40,229 nt of DNA, taken from a virus. Positions 1 through 7,802 of the stretch are shown here, piece after piece. The notes below the pieces were generated by a model. That model had not been told where the DNA came from. It ran no database searches and saw only the letters and a program-made list of their open reading frames with translations. Position 1 is the stretch's first letter. Every line of letters starts with the position of its first letter. The translations under genes were made by a program, and so were the position numbers. The stretch covers positions 3,502-43,730 of IMG/VR virus record IMGVR_UViG_3300008107_000131; one strand, written 5' to 3'.

Positions 1-2
1 AA

Positions 3-16
3 TCCCCAATCGGGGA
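3..16. other. Short perfect hairpin upstream of the first gene
   Basis: TCCCC (3-7) and GGGGA (12-16) form a 5-bp stem with an AATC loop. It is not followed by a T tract, so it is not a convincing terminator. It lies 18 bases before the start codon at 34. Function unknown. Confidence 0.3.
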
Positions 17-33
17 AGACACTAGGAGCAATA

Positions 34-378
34 ATGAGCAATACATTTCAAAGGATGCACGATAATCCGTTTGATTCCAAGCGAGACCCGAAGCGACATG
101 ACGTTGCGGAGATGCTCTTGTCTGGAGAGACGGTTTCGTGGGGAGACATTAGAGACGAAGTAGGCAACTTCTCGCCACGCACGATGGGGTTCATCCTCCG
201 TGCTCTGGAAGACCAAGGTGCAACCATTCTTCGTCTTCGTGATGCCGAGCACGGCACTCTGTATCGGTATGACCCGACATGTGAGTACGACGAGCGGTAT
301 CGGTTGAGCAAGTCAGATGGACCGGATGCCAAGAGGCAACGAGGTGAACTAATTGAAGAAGCAGAAAACGAAGGGTGA
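34..378 (+). CDS. Small winged-helix-like protein, unknown function
   Basis: A 114-aa protein with start ATG at 34, preceded by AGGAG at 25-29. Residues about 24-90 (VAEMLLSGETVSWGDIRDEV through GTLYRYDP) have the alternating helix-turn-helix-then-strand look of a winged-helix DNA-binding fold, with SPRTMGFILRALEDQGA as the possible recognition helix. The tail is acidic (LIEEAENEG). The next gene starts inside its last codons. A regulatory role at the head of the replication operon is inferred from the fold impression only; I recognise no specific family. Confidence 0.6.
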   Translation: MSNTFQRMHDNPFDSKRDPKRHDVAEMLLSGETVSWGDIRDEVGNFSPRTMGFILRALEDQGATILRLRDAEHGTLYRYDPTCEYDERYRLSKSDGPDAKRQRGELIEEAENEG

Positions 379-637
379 CCGCAACCCTTTGTTCTGTGGT
401 AAATGCGGGAGAATCGTTTACACGCACTCTCCCGATTACGAATGGTGGTTAGTGGGCAGTGGTGATGGCAGTCATGTCATCCGCTGCCCACAACACATTA
501 CAGACTGGGCGTTGAGAATCTCAGGGAAAGGTAGGTCAAAGTCTGCATACAAGTGGAAGCGTCTAGCCAAGGAGCAAGACAAATACGATTACAAACAAAT
601 GGTTTACGAACCGTTTTTTTCTGACAAAGATTTCTGA
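353..637 (+). CDS. Small zinc-ribbon-like protein
   Basis: A 94-aa protein starting at TTG 353, supported by GAGG at 341-344 eight bases upstream; it overlaps the previous gene by 26 nt in another frame. Cys15 and Cys18 (CGKC) with Cys45 and His48 (CPQH) make a CxxC...CxxH set typical of a zinc ribbon. The C-terminal half is Lys/Tyr-rich. The start of the polymerase gene follows 11 nt after the stop, so it is probably co-transcribed with it. Metal binding is inferred from the Cys/His spacing; the function is unknown. Confidence 0.6.
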   Translation: MKKQKTKGDRNPLFCGKCGRIVYTHSPDYEWWLVGSGDGSHVIRCPQHITDWALRISGKGRSKSAYKWKRLAKEQDKYDYKQMVYEPFFSDKDF

Positions 638-648
638 AAGGGGAAATC

Positions 649-3306
649 GTGAGTTTCTTTCACACGCATGTTCATTCGGAGTTCTCATGTCTAGACGGGA
701 TGGCTGAAATTGACACTCTTGTCAAAAAAGCGTCCAGCATGGGGCAAGCAGGAATGGGAATCACAGACCACGGAAACATGAGTGGCGTGTTCCAGTTGTA
801 CAAGTCCTGCATCAAAGAGGGGCTGAAGCCATTTCCGGGGCTGGAGGCTTATGTCGTTGATGATGTTGCCGACAAGAACGCCAAGCGTCATCACTTGACC
901 CTCATCTCGTATACAACGCAGGGCTACAAGAATCTTGTGCAGTTGTCGTCACTTTCTCACCAGCGTGACCACTACTACTACAAGCCTCGTCTTGATTGGC
1001 GTGACTTGTCTACCTTGCCCAAGAATTCAGGCATCGCATGCTTGACTGGTTGCTACTTCAGTTCTGTCTGCCAAACGATTGTCAATGCGGCTGACGAGGA
1101 CGATGGGCTTCAGAAGGCAAGTCGTATCGTCGCAATGCTTCGTGGCATCTTTGGCGATGCACTGTTCATTGAAGTTCAGCACCATCGCACCAACCACACT
1201 GATTCGTCTGGATGGGATGATGACCGGCTTGCCTCCGCACTGCACAAACTGTCGTTGATGACAGGAACACCAACCATCATCACTAACGATTGCCACTATT
1301 GCGACAACAGTGACAAGCATCTTCATGACATGATGAAGAGCATTGCATATTCCAGCGATGTCACTGAGGTTTCCTTTCCGGGCGACTCGTATCACCTTGC
1401 CACTGAACAGTGGATGAAACTCCACTACCGCAACCATCAAGAGATTTGGGATGCATCACAAGCGTCGTATCAGTCCCTGCTGGACATGAACACTCTTCGG
1501 ATACCGGTGCTGGACAACTACAAGTACCATGTTCCTGCAATCTCCAAGAATCCCGAACGAGAACTCCGCAAGATTTGCCAAGAGCAGTTGCAGGAATGGA
1601 ATCTTGATGAGTCGTACACCGAGCGTCTTGACTACGAACTTGGTGTTGTCAAGGGGCTTGGCATGGCGGATTACTTTCTGCTCGTTCACGACTATGTGAG
1701 TTGGTGCAATGCCAAGGGAATCTTCGTGATGGCTCGTGGCTCCGCAGCAGGTTCACTTATCTGCTGGCTGTTGGGATTCACACAAGTTGACCCGTTGAAG
1801 TGGAATCTCACGTTTGACAGATTCCTGACACCCGACCGCATCAGACCTCCCGACATTGACCTAGATATTGAGGACACACGGCGAGAAGATGTCATTCAAT
1901 ACCTGAAGAACAAGTACGAAATCGTTCAAATCGGAACATACAACAGGCTTTCGTTTGATGAAGAGACTGGGCGTGGTGGATTGTTCGTTCAGTACATGAG
2001 TTCACAACGAAAGATTCTTGGCGACAGATTCCCCAAGGTTCTTGGTCGTGTTCAGTCATTGCATGACCTAGACCAAGTGAAGCCACACGATGCTCGCACT
2101 CTTCGTGAACTAGGTGACGTTGCCCTGAGAAGGTCTGCCGGTGCTCACGCTGCTGGGTTCGTTGTTTCTGCACCACCAATTCACACGATTGAAGAGTGGA
2201 TGCCCACGATGCTCATTGCGTCTTCTGATACGACAGTGACTCAGTTGATGATGGATGACGTTGAAGACGCTGGCTACATCAAGATTGACTTGCTGGGGCT
2301 TCGCTCATTGACGACAGTTCGTAGATGTCTGGAGATGTTGGGCAAGAGCGGTCTCGGATGGATTCCACTGGATGATGACGAGACGTTCAAGTTCCTTCGC
2401 AGAGGGTTGGCAGAAACTGGTGTGTTTCAGATGGAGGGTTACACAGCCGCCAAGGGTTGTCGTCAGGTGAAAGTGAAGAGCGTCAACGACCTGATTCTTG
2501 TCAATGCTCTGTATCGTCCTGCCACACGAGACAGCGGTTATGTGGACATGTTCTTGGACAATCGCAAAGCACCATCAAAGGTGACTTATCCCCATGACAT
2601 CTTCAAGAAGCACTTGAAAGAGACATACGGAGTCCCCTGCTATCAGGAGCAAGTGTTGGCAATCCTGCGTGACTTGGGCATGCCAGTAGCAGAAATGAAC
2701 GACTTCTTGAAGGCGGTCAAGGGTAAGCATCAGGGTGCTGATGCAGGAGTGTTCACTGACAATCAGGAACGCTTCAACAAGTTGTGCCACAAGGCTGGGA
2801 TGTCTGAAGACAAGACCGCAGAGGCATGGAGTCTCGTGGAAGGGTTTGCTGCGTATGGGTTCAATCGTGCCCATTCCACTGCTTATTCGTTGCTCGGGTA
2901 TCAGATGGCGTATCTGAAAGTCCACTACCCTCTGGAATTCCATGCGGCTCTGTTGGAAACGTCAGTTGGCACTGCCAAAGAAGACCAGTACATCAAGGAA
3001 ACGAAGCGGGTCGGGGTCTCCATCCTCGGTGCGTGTGTCAATCGTTCGGGAGTCTTGTGGACTCTTGACACGAAGAGTCAGGCAATTAGGCGTGGTCTGA
3101 CATCCATCAAGGGTGTTGGTGCAAGGGCGGCTGAAGCAATCGTCTCCAATGCACCATACGCATCCATTGATGATGTAATATCAAGGTGTCCATCCAATGC
3201 CGTTACAGGTGGCAAGGCGTGGGCTAAGGAAAGAAAACTAACAGGAGTGCTATCGGCTCTTCAGAAAGCCGGAGCATTGAGACAACTAGGGGTGATGCCA
3301 CAATGA
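649..3306 (+). CDS. dnaE: DNA polymerase III alpha-type replicative polymerase (C family)
   Basis: An 885-aa C-family DNA polymerase that would copy the phage DNA. GTG start at 649 with AAGGGGAA at 638-645. The N-terminal PHP domain is clear: HTHVHS at residues 5-10, ITDHGN near 40, and a late NDCHYCD motif near 210. The palm carries GSAAGS and the catalytic pair PDIDLD (Asp402, Asp404), with the third acidic residue in KIDLLGLR (Asp547); these match the spacing of bacterial DnaE (401, 403, 555). The fingers motif GFNRAHSTAYSLL lies near residue 742 and a helix-hairpin-helix (SIKGVGARAAEAI) near 823. It is about 275 residues shorter than E. coli DnaE and stops soon after the HhH region, so the OB-fold and tau-binding tail appear to be missing. 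Its stop overlaps the next start (ATGA). Confidence 0.95.
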   Translation: MSFFHTHVHSEFSCLDGMAEIDTLVKKASSMGQAGMGITDHGNMSGVFQLYKSCIKEGLKPFPGLEAYVVDDVADKNAKRHHLTLISYTTQGYKNLVQLSSLSHQRDHYYYKPRLDWRDLSTLPKNSGIACLTGCYFSSVCQTIVNAADEDDGLQKASRIVAMLRGIFGDALFIEVQHHRTNHTDSSGWDDDRLASALHKLSLMTGTPTIITNDCHYCDNSDKHLHDMMKSIAYSSDVTEVSFPGDSYHLATEQWMKLHYRNHQEIWDASQASYQSLLDMNTLRIPVLDNYKYHVPAISKNPERELRKICQEQLQEWNLDESYTERLDYELGVVKGLGMADYFLLVHDYVSWCNAKGIFVMARGSAAGSLICWLLGFTQVDPLKWNLTFDRFLTPDRIRPPDIDLDIEDTRREDVIQYLKNKYEIVQIGTYNRLSFDEETGRGGLFVQYMSSQRKILGDRFPKVLGRVQSLHDLDQVKPHDARTLRELGDVALRRSAGAHAAGFVVSAPPIHTIEEWMPTMLIASSDTTVTQLMMDDVEDAGYIKIDLLGLRSLTTVRRCLEMLGKSGLGWIPLDDDETFKFLRRGLAETGVFQMEGYTAAKGCRQVKVKSVNDLILVNALYRPATRDSGYVDMFLDNRKAPSKVTYPHDIFKKHLKETYGVPCYQEQVLAILRDLGMPVAEMNDFLKAVKGKHQGADAGVFTDNQERFNKLCHKAGMSEDKTAEAWSLVEGFAAYGFNRAHSTAYSLLGYQMAYLKVHYPLEFHAALLETSVGTAKEDQYIKETKRVGVSILGACVNRSGVLWTLDTKSQAIRRGLTSIKGVGARAAEAIVSNAPYASIDDVISRCPSNAVTGGKAWAKERKLTGVLSALQKAGALRQLGVMPQ

Positions 3307-3626
3307 GCGAACAACACAGCCAATACACGACTACCGAACTTGTTGAGAAATCAATGGAGTTCCTGAACGAATGTGCGTTCACAATCTTCACTCAAGACAG
3401 GGTAGAAGAGTTTGAAGGTACGGAAGACGAGAAAGAGTTGATGAGTCTTTGGGCTACCGCAATGACGATTGCATTGCATAGAACGTCAAACCTGATGTGG
3501 TCGCTTCATCAAGTGAACAAGATTCTCACTCTGGAACTGAACAAGGTATTGAAACAGAACAGTCATGACGAGGATTCAATCGTCACCGTGTTGAAGAACT
3601 GTCAGGAGATTCTCAGTGAAATTTGA
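3303..3626 (+). CDS. Small acidic protein, unknown
   Basis: A 107-aa protein whose ATG overlaps the polymerase stop (ATGA), implying translational coupling. It is largely predicted helical and acidic (FEGTEDEKELMSLW), with heptad-like hydrophobics in residues 60-105 (LMWSLHQVNKILTLELNKVL). No motif is recognised. Coupling to the polymerase makes a replication accessory role possible, but this is only context. Confidence 0.65.
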   Translation: MSEQHSQYTTTELVEKSMEFLNECAFTIFTQDRVEEFEGTEDEKELMSLWATAMTIALHRTSNLMWSLHQVNKILTLELNKVLKQNSHDEDSIVTVLKNCQEILSEI

Positions 3627-3825
3627 TGAATGGTTGCGAATCGGCATGGATAGTGGTTGGTGTGGACCGGCTGTGTGCCACACCCACGATGGGCTACCCA
3701 TCTCAGAAGAAGAGGCGGAGGACGAAGACATGTGTATCTATGTCATCCGGCTGTACGAAGACGAGAGTACGAAGCAAAGAGTTGAGCAATTTCATTCACC
3801 AAGTCAGTGGCGAAAGCCAGCATAA
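3616..3825 (+). CDS. Small conserved phage protein (GWCGPxVCHTHDG type)
   Basis: A 69-aa protein starting at GTG 3616, with CAGGAG at 3603-3608; it overlaps the previous gene by 11 nt. The N-terminal signature MDSGWCGPAVCHTHDG followed by an acidic run (SEEEAEDED) and the CIYVIRLYEDE strand resembles small proteins common in actinobacteriophages, recalled from memory rather than searched. Cys and His in the signature could bind a metal. Function unknown. A longer ORF in the +1 frame (3623-3886) is a shadow. Confidence 0.7.
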   Translation: MKFDEWLRIGMDSGWCGPAVCHTHDGLPISEEEAEDEDMCIYVIRLYEDESTKQRVEQFHSPSQWRKPA

Positions 3826-3843
3826 GCAAGCAAAGGGGAAACA

Positions 3844-4275
3844 ATGTCAGACAACCAACAACCAACTATCAACGGGAGACCACTAGAGACACCAATCTTC
3901 CGTGGTGACTACAACGAGGGAAACTGGAGAGAGCGAGCAAGATGTTTGGACAAAGACCCAAACATGTTCTTTGCTGATGGACCGGGCAGTGGCAACAAAT
4001 ACTTTGATGCCAGATGTATTTGTTTCACTTGTCCGGTGCAGAAGAACTGTCTTGACTTCGCAGTTCAGAACTCGGAAGACGCTGGAATCTGGGGTGGTCT
4101 TCCATACCGTGAACGGCTGAAGTACATGAATGGCAAACGAACTCACCACCTCACAATTCCTGAACTTGTTCGGGCAATGAAGGGTGCAAGGTACAGCATC
4201 TCCTCGCTGGCTAGTAAGATAGGTGTCACCGAGGACTACATCCGCAAGGAAATACGAAAGGCACGATACAAGTGA
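3844..4275 (+). CDS. WhiB-family iron-sulfur regulator fused to a helix-turn-helix
   Basis: A 143-aa WhiB-like protein, a [4Fe-4S] cluster transcription factor class specific to actinobacteria and their phages. Four cluster ligands are visible: Cys34 (NWRERARC), then Cys60, Cys63 and Cys69 in CxxCxxxxxC spacing. They are followed by the GIWGG turn at 81-85 that contacts the host primary sigma factor in this family. Residues about 103-143 (SISSLASKIGVTEDYIRKEI) look like an added helix-turn-helix, unusual for WhiB proteins. Start ATG 3844 has AAAGGGGAAAC just upstream. Its stop overlaps the RecA-like start (GTGA). It probably redirects host transcription during infection. Confidence 0.92.
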   Translation: MSDNQQPTINGRPLETPIFRGDYNEGNWRERARCLDKDPNMFFADGPGSGNKYFDARCICFTCPVQKNCLDFAVQNSEDAGIWGGLPYRERLKYMNGKRTHHLTIPELVRAMKGARYSISSLASKIGVTEDYIRKEIRKARYK

Positions 4276-5333
4276 CAACCGCCAAGGAACTTATGGCTGA
4301 AATCAACAAGGCTTTGGGAGCCGGAACAGTCAGGATGGGGAGTGATGAGTCATTGCTAGTTGAACACCTACCCACTGGCGTTCTTCCGATTGACTTGTTG
4401 CTAGATGGTGGCATCCCTCGTGGACGCTTCACCGAAATCTTCGGTGCTTACAGCACACTGAAATCGTACATCGCACTCTCGTGCATTGCCCAGACACAAA
4501 GGGCTGGTGGCGTGTGTGCAATCGTTGACACTGAACATGCATACGACCCGTTGTGGGCGGAGAGCCTCGGTGTTCGTACTGATGAACTCATCTACCAAGC
4601 ACCGGAAACTGGGGAAGAGGCAATTGATGTTTCGGAAGTGTTGATTCGTAGTGGAGTTGACCTAATCGTCTGGGACTCTGTTGCGGCTACTCTCCCTCAG
4701 GCTGAGAGTGTGAAGAGGATGTCAAAGGAATCAGTTCAACCAGCACGACTAGCGGCTCTCATGTCATTGGGAATGAGGAAACTGACAGCCGCCAACAAGA
4801 ACACTGCCGTTCTGTTCATCAATCAGACACGGTTGAGTGTTGGTGTTGTGTTCGGTGACCCTGAGACTGTTCCGGGTGGCAAGGCTCTTCCATTCTATGC
4901 TTCGTACCGACTCGCTCTTCGTAAGGCTGGCAAAGTCAAGGAGTCCAAAGACACCTATGACGACACGGGCAAGAAGGTTTCATACAATGAAGTGACGGGT
5001 CACAAGATTCGTGCCACCTTGGAGAAGTCCAAGTTGTCTGCACCGTCTCGTGATGTCTTGTTCACGTTTGACTTGAACAGTGGTCGCATTGACGAGTTGG
5101 GATATCTCATCTCCATTGGATTGGAAAAAGGCGTAATCGTTCACGAAGGTAGGTCATGGTGGCTACAGAATCAGACGGACAAGATAGTGGGACTGGAAAA
5201 GTTCCGTGGCTGGCTGGAGGAAAATCCGAACGAAGTGGCAAAGATTCGGGCGGAACTCTTGGGGCAAGATGGAGAACCAGAAGTCGCCAAGAAGAAGGTC
5301 GTAAAAGCGAGAAAGCCATTGCCAAAGGACTAG
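4272..5333 (+). CDS. recA: RecA-like recombinase with altered P-loop
   Basis: A 353-aa RecA/RadA-type ATPase for strand exchange in recombination-dependent replication or repair. GTG start at 4272 overlaps the WhiB stop. The core begins at LPTGVLPIDLLLDGGIPRGR; Walker A is residues 58-65 (GAYSTLKS), where the usual Gly before Lys is Leu63; Walker B is LIVWDS with Asp135. The L1/L2 region keeps LFINQTR and the GDPETVPGGKALPFYAS block typical of RecA. Length matches bacterial RecA (about 350). The C-terminal tail is Lys-rich (VAKKKVVKARKP). The downstream nuclease gene is nested in its last 178 nt. Whether the Leu63 P-loop still hydrolyses ATP normally is open. Confidence 0.92.
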   Translation: MTTAKELMAEINKALGAGTVRMGSDESLLVEHLPTGVLPIDLLLDGGIPRGRFTEIFGAYSTLKSYIALSCIAQTQRAGGVCAIVDTEHAYDPLWAESLGVRTDELIYQAPETGEEAIDVSEVLIRSGVDLIVWDSVAATLPQAESVKRMSKESVQPARLAALMSLGMRKLTAANKNTAVLFINQTRLSVGVVFGDPETVPGGKALPFYASYRLALRKAGKVKESKDTYDDTGKKVSYNEVTGHKIRATLEKSKLSAPSRDVLFTFDLNSGRIDELGYLISIGLEKGVIVHEGRSWWLQNQTDKIVGLEKFRGWLEENPNEVAKIRAELLGQDGEPEVAKKKVVKARKPLPKD

Positions 5334-5569
5334 GGGCACGGCTCCATCCGAACTCTGGTGCATTGAGAATCAAGCACGATGCGTCTGATGCAGAAACACT
5401 GTACGAAATCAAAGACGCAAACAAGACTTATTCATTGAGTGCTGATGAATTGCACACTTTGTGGGTCAGGGCAATGCGTGAAACGAAAGAGCCAGTGTTC
5501 ATAGTGAAGTTCAAGCACCGTGGCATTACCGCAACAATCACACTGAAGAGGGAGGCAAACAATGCCTGA
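5156..5569 (+). CDS. Holliday-junction-type PD-(D/E)XK nuclease
   Basis: The conserved part is residues about 50-137. RKSEKAIAKGLGARLHPNSGA is followed by KHDASDAE and YEIK, giving the D...ExK active site of the archaeal Hjc-like/phage resolvase fold, then a KTYSLSADELHTLW helix and a final IVKFKHRG strand. No ATG, GTG or TTG lies in frame between 5159 and the conserved core, so the start is probably ATG 5156 (GAAGG at 5145-5149), with the first 59 residues encoded on top of the recA 3' end. That segment is Gly/Ser/Lys-rich, as expected for overprinted sequence. It ends 4 nt inside the next gene. Likely role: resolving or trimming branched DNA beside RecA and RuvC. Confidence 0.8.
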   Translation: MVATESDGQDSGTGKVPWLAGGKSERSGKDSGGTLGARWRTRSRQEEGRKSEKAIAKGLGARLHPNSGALRIKHDASDAETLYEIKDANKTYSLSADELHTLWVRAMRETKEPVFIVKFKHRGITATITLKREANNA

Positions 5570-6209
5570 ACTAAACGCAAACATCCCAGCCATTGAGTGT
5601 TATGTTCGTGGCAACTATCTGCGTGACCAACGTGATAGCCACGACCTGAAGTTCCCGTGCATGATTTTTGGGGTGGCTTCAATACAGGGCAGGAGTCCGT
5701 TGTTCCATTTTCTCATGGAAGATGGTGGAGTGTGGTGGCGTATGCCAATCTCTGCTTTCTGCTCTAGGAAGGATTCGCCAGAGGTTGACATTCACGAACT
5801 TGTTCTCTGGAACTCGTTCTCGCAACATGTTTCGGTCACTGAGTTTCAGGCTATGAGAAACATGCGGATGACCTACGTTGCTCGTTCTGGTGAGTTCGTG
5901 AATGGAAAGTATCTGTTCACTCTTGACTGGCATGCACCGGAAGACAACGTAATCAATGCAGGCTTCTCTGTGAATCCGGGGCAACACAAGTGTGGTCATG
6001 TGATTGAACGAGATGACGGGAACTTCGCAATACAACCGAACAACAGGGTGCGTTTGTTTGACCCTTCGTTTACCACTAAATCAGGAACACTGATTGAGCG
6101 TCTAGTGAATACAAGGAAGTGGGATGTGGAAGACGCAAATAAGTGGGTCACTTCTGACGACGACCGATACGAATACGACATTGAACAAAGGGAGACAAGC
6201 CGTGGCTAG
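5562..6209 (+). CDS. Conserved phage protein of unknown function
   Basis: A 215-aa soluble protein starting at ATG 5562 with GAGGGAGG upstream. Aromatic-rich beta-like segments (GGVWWRMPISAF, YLFTLDWHAPEDN) lead to a highly ordered block, GQHKCGHVIERDDGNFAIQP, then FDPSFTTK. This style of protein recurs in replication modules of aquatic phages by my recollection, without a known function. It lies between two nuclease genes and overlaps the next start by 8 nt. A role in DNA recombination or replication is inferred from neighbours only. Confidence 0.7.
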   Translation: MPELNANIPAIECYVRGNYLRDQRDSHDLKFPCMIFGVASIQGRSPLFHFLMEDGGVWWRMPISAFCSRKDSPEVDIHELVLWNSFSQHVSVTEFQAMRNMRMTYVARSGEFVNGKYLFTLDWHAPEDNVINAGFSVNPGQHKCGHVIERDDGNFAIQPNNRVRLFDPSFTTKSGTLIERLVNTRKWDVEDANKWVTSDDDRYEYDIEQRETSRG

Positions 6210-7056
6210 TAGTTTGAAGAATCATTTGAAAGTGGCAAGACGCAACAAGTTCATCACACCGAAATTGCATGGGTGGCTTTCGCAGAATCCTGATGGAATC
6301 AAGACAGACAACCCAGAAATTCAGAAGCGAATACTGGAAATCTTGAAGCCTTCCGTTGGCGACCGCTCTGGTGCTTTCCATCCTTCGCAGTTGTACCAAT
6401 GTCCGAGAGCACAAGTGTTCGGATACCTGAACATTCCAGTGACACGCAGTTACAATCCAACACTTCAGAACCTATTCAACGATGGGCACTTCAGACACTT
6501 GCGGTGGCAAGTGATGTTGCTTAGTGCTGGAATCCTGACTGATGTTGAAGTGCCCGTGGCAATCCCTGAAAGCCGGTTGACAGGTTCAATGGATGGAGTC
6601 AATACGGATGAAGGGTGGATGTTTGAATTGAAGGGGACTAGCCAGTTCAAGACAATCATGTACCGTGGTGCTCTTCCTGCTCACATCAAGCAGGTCAACG
6701 CCTACATGCTGGCTAGTGGTCTGGAGAAGACCATCATTGTCTACGAGTGCAAATCATCGCAGGATTGGACTGAGATAGAAGTCGGTCGTGATGAAACAAT
6801 CATCAATGAAATCAGTAACATTCTCACCGAACTCAACGGTGCATTAGACAACAACACACTGCCGGAGGTAAAGCATGACTGCAAGAATCAAACGGGTTCA
6901 GAGTTCAATTCCTGCCCGTACTCATCAATTTGCAATGGGGTCAAGTCAACCGAACAAGCCGTTGCGTTCGGTAAGGCTGGGTCACGGGATTCCAGTGTTG
7001 AGCGTCCTAAGAGACGAGTTGTCAGAGTACACAGAAGTCCTGATGGGAAGAGTTGA
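6202..7056 (+). CDS. Cas4/RecB-like PD-(D/E)XK nuclease with four-Cys cluster
   Basis: A 284-aa protein if begun at GTG 6202, which has GGGAGA at 6190-6195; the longer frame back to 6124 would overlap the previous gene and has no ribosome site. The nuclease core shows His96, GSMDG (Asp131), FELKG (Glu142, Lys144) and KQVNAY (Gln164), the classical order of RecB-family motifs. Cys67 (YQCPRA) plus Cys227, Cys238 and Cys244 (CPYSSIC) flank the core as in Cas4 and AddB, implying a 4Fe-4S cluster. It probably acts as a 5'-3' or end-processing exonuclease with the RecA-like protein. The Arg/Lys-rich tail (PKRRVVRVHRSP) overlaps the next gene. Confidence 0.9.
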   Translation: MASSLKNHLKVARRNKFITPKLHGWLSQNPDGIKTDNPEIQKRILEILKPSVGDRSGAFHPSQLYQCPRAQVFGYLNIPVTRSYNPTLQNLFNDGHFRHLRWQVMLLSAGILTDVEVPVAIPESRLTGSMDGVNTDEGWMFELKGTSQFKTIMYRGALPAHIKQVNAYMLASGLEKTIIVYECKSSQDWTEIEVGRDETIINEISNILTELNGALDNNTLPEVKHDCKNQTGSEFNSCPYSSICNGVKSTEQAVAFGKAGSRDSSVERPKRRVVRVHRSPDGKS

Positions 7057-7303
7057 GCCGCCCATTGATAATGGTGAGATGACGTTGATGGAGTATGCCA
7101 ACGCCGTGTACAGCAGGGCTATGGAAATCACGATGCTCCTGCAAAGAGCAGAAGCGGATGGGCAGATTCTCAAGGGAACCAAGCACTACAAGTTTCGCAC
7201 TGGAGAACTTCGGACATTCACTGAAATGGCATTGAAGTGTATTGAATTGGGCAGTAGGCGTGTGACGATGGCTCGGATGGAGTACGATTTGTCGCATGGC
7301 TAG
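6875..7303 (+). CDS. Unknown protein in a 182-nt overlap
   Basis: A 142-aa protein whose ATG at 6875 has an almost perfect Shine-Dalgarno (GGAGG at 6864-6868, six bases spacing), so the long overlap with the nuclease gene seems real. Residues 1-60, encoded in the overlap, are basic and low in order. Residues 65-142 are helical (MEYANAVYSRAMEITMLLQR, FTEMALKCIELGSRR) with a conserved-looking YKFRTGEL link. I do not recognise the family. It sits between a Cas4-like nuclease and a RuvC-like resolvase, so a recombination accessory role is a contextual guess. Confidence 0.65.
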   Translation: MTARIKRVQSSIPARTHQFAMGSSQPNKPLRSVRLGHGIPVLSVLRDELSEYTEVLMGRVEPPIDNGEMTLMEYANAVYSRAMEITMLLQRAEADGQILKGTKHYKFRTGELRTFTEMALKCIELGSRRVTMARMEYDLSHG

Positions 7304-7802
7304 TGCCCATGACCCCGACCGCACCATCGTAATCGGCGTTGACCCCGCTGCTTCAAAGGTTGCTTTCGTTGCCATTTGCGGCAATGAGTTCGTTTCAAAG
7401 GCATACACCCGTCTTGGAACCAGCGGTGGGGTAGCATGTTGGAACGCTTGGAATACCACTGAGCGTTTCGTTTCAGAATTGCCTTGGGAATTAGATGGTC
7501 GTCAACTTCACTCTTATATTGAAGCACCGCTGGTTGGTAGGGGTGGAGTTCGTACAACGATGGTTCAGTGCTTTACTTCCGGGGCTATCCAAGGTGCTCT
7601 GAATGGACTCCGATTTTCTACGCAAATCGCCAATGTCTCGTCGTGGAAGAAGCGAGTCGTCGGCAGAGGAAACGCAAAGAAGCCAGAAGTTGCCGAGTTC
7701 CTCGCAAAGCAACACCCAGAACTGTTTCGTGCTACCGGAGGAAATCAAGACCTCATTGATGCTTCTTGCATTGCACTGTTCGGAAAGCAACTTTGCGGAT
7801 AG
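7296..7802 (+). CDS. RuvC-like Holliday junction resolvase
   Basis: A 168-aa RNase-H-fold nuclease of RuvC type, similar in length to RuvC (about 170). All four acidic residues can be placed: Asp16 in IVIGVDPAASK, Glu76 in YIEAPLVG, and Asp152 and Asp155 in NQDLIDASCIALFG. The basic segment WKKRVVGRGNAKKPEV matches the DNA-contact loop found in phage RuvC relatives. Start ATG 7296 overlaps the previous stop by 8 nt. It probably resolves branched replication intermediates before packaging. It is the second resolvase-type gene in this operon. Confidence 0.88.
   Translation: MASAHDPDRTIVIGVDPAASKVAFVAICGNEFVSKAYTRLGTSGGVACWNAWNTTERFVSELPWELDGRQLHSYIEAPLVGRGGVRTTMVQCFTSGAIQGALNGLRFSTQIANVSSWKKRVVGRGNAKKPEVAEFLAKQHPELFRATGGNQDLIDASCIALFGKQLCG

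Noticed and set aside
3623-3886. 87-aa + strand ORF
   Set aside because: It overlaps both the 69-aa GWCGP-type gene and the WhiB start, with Arg/Ser-rich low-order sequence; the 69-aa frame has the better start and motif.
5250-5335. Programmed frameshift joining RecA to the nuclease
   Set aside because: No X XXY YYZ slippery heptamer is in frame in the overlap; an internal start at 5156 with a ribosome site explains it better.
7603-7758. Longer N terminus of the second WhiB
   Set aside because: It would overlap RuvC by 200 nt and adds Ser/Arg/Lys-rich sequence without similarity to WhiB proteins.
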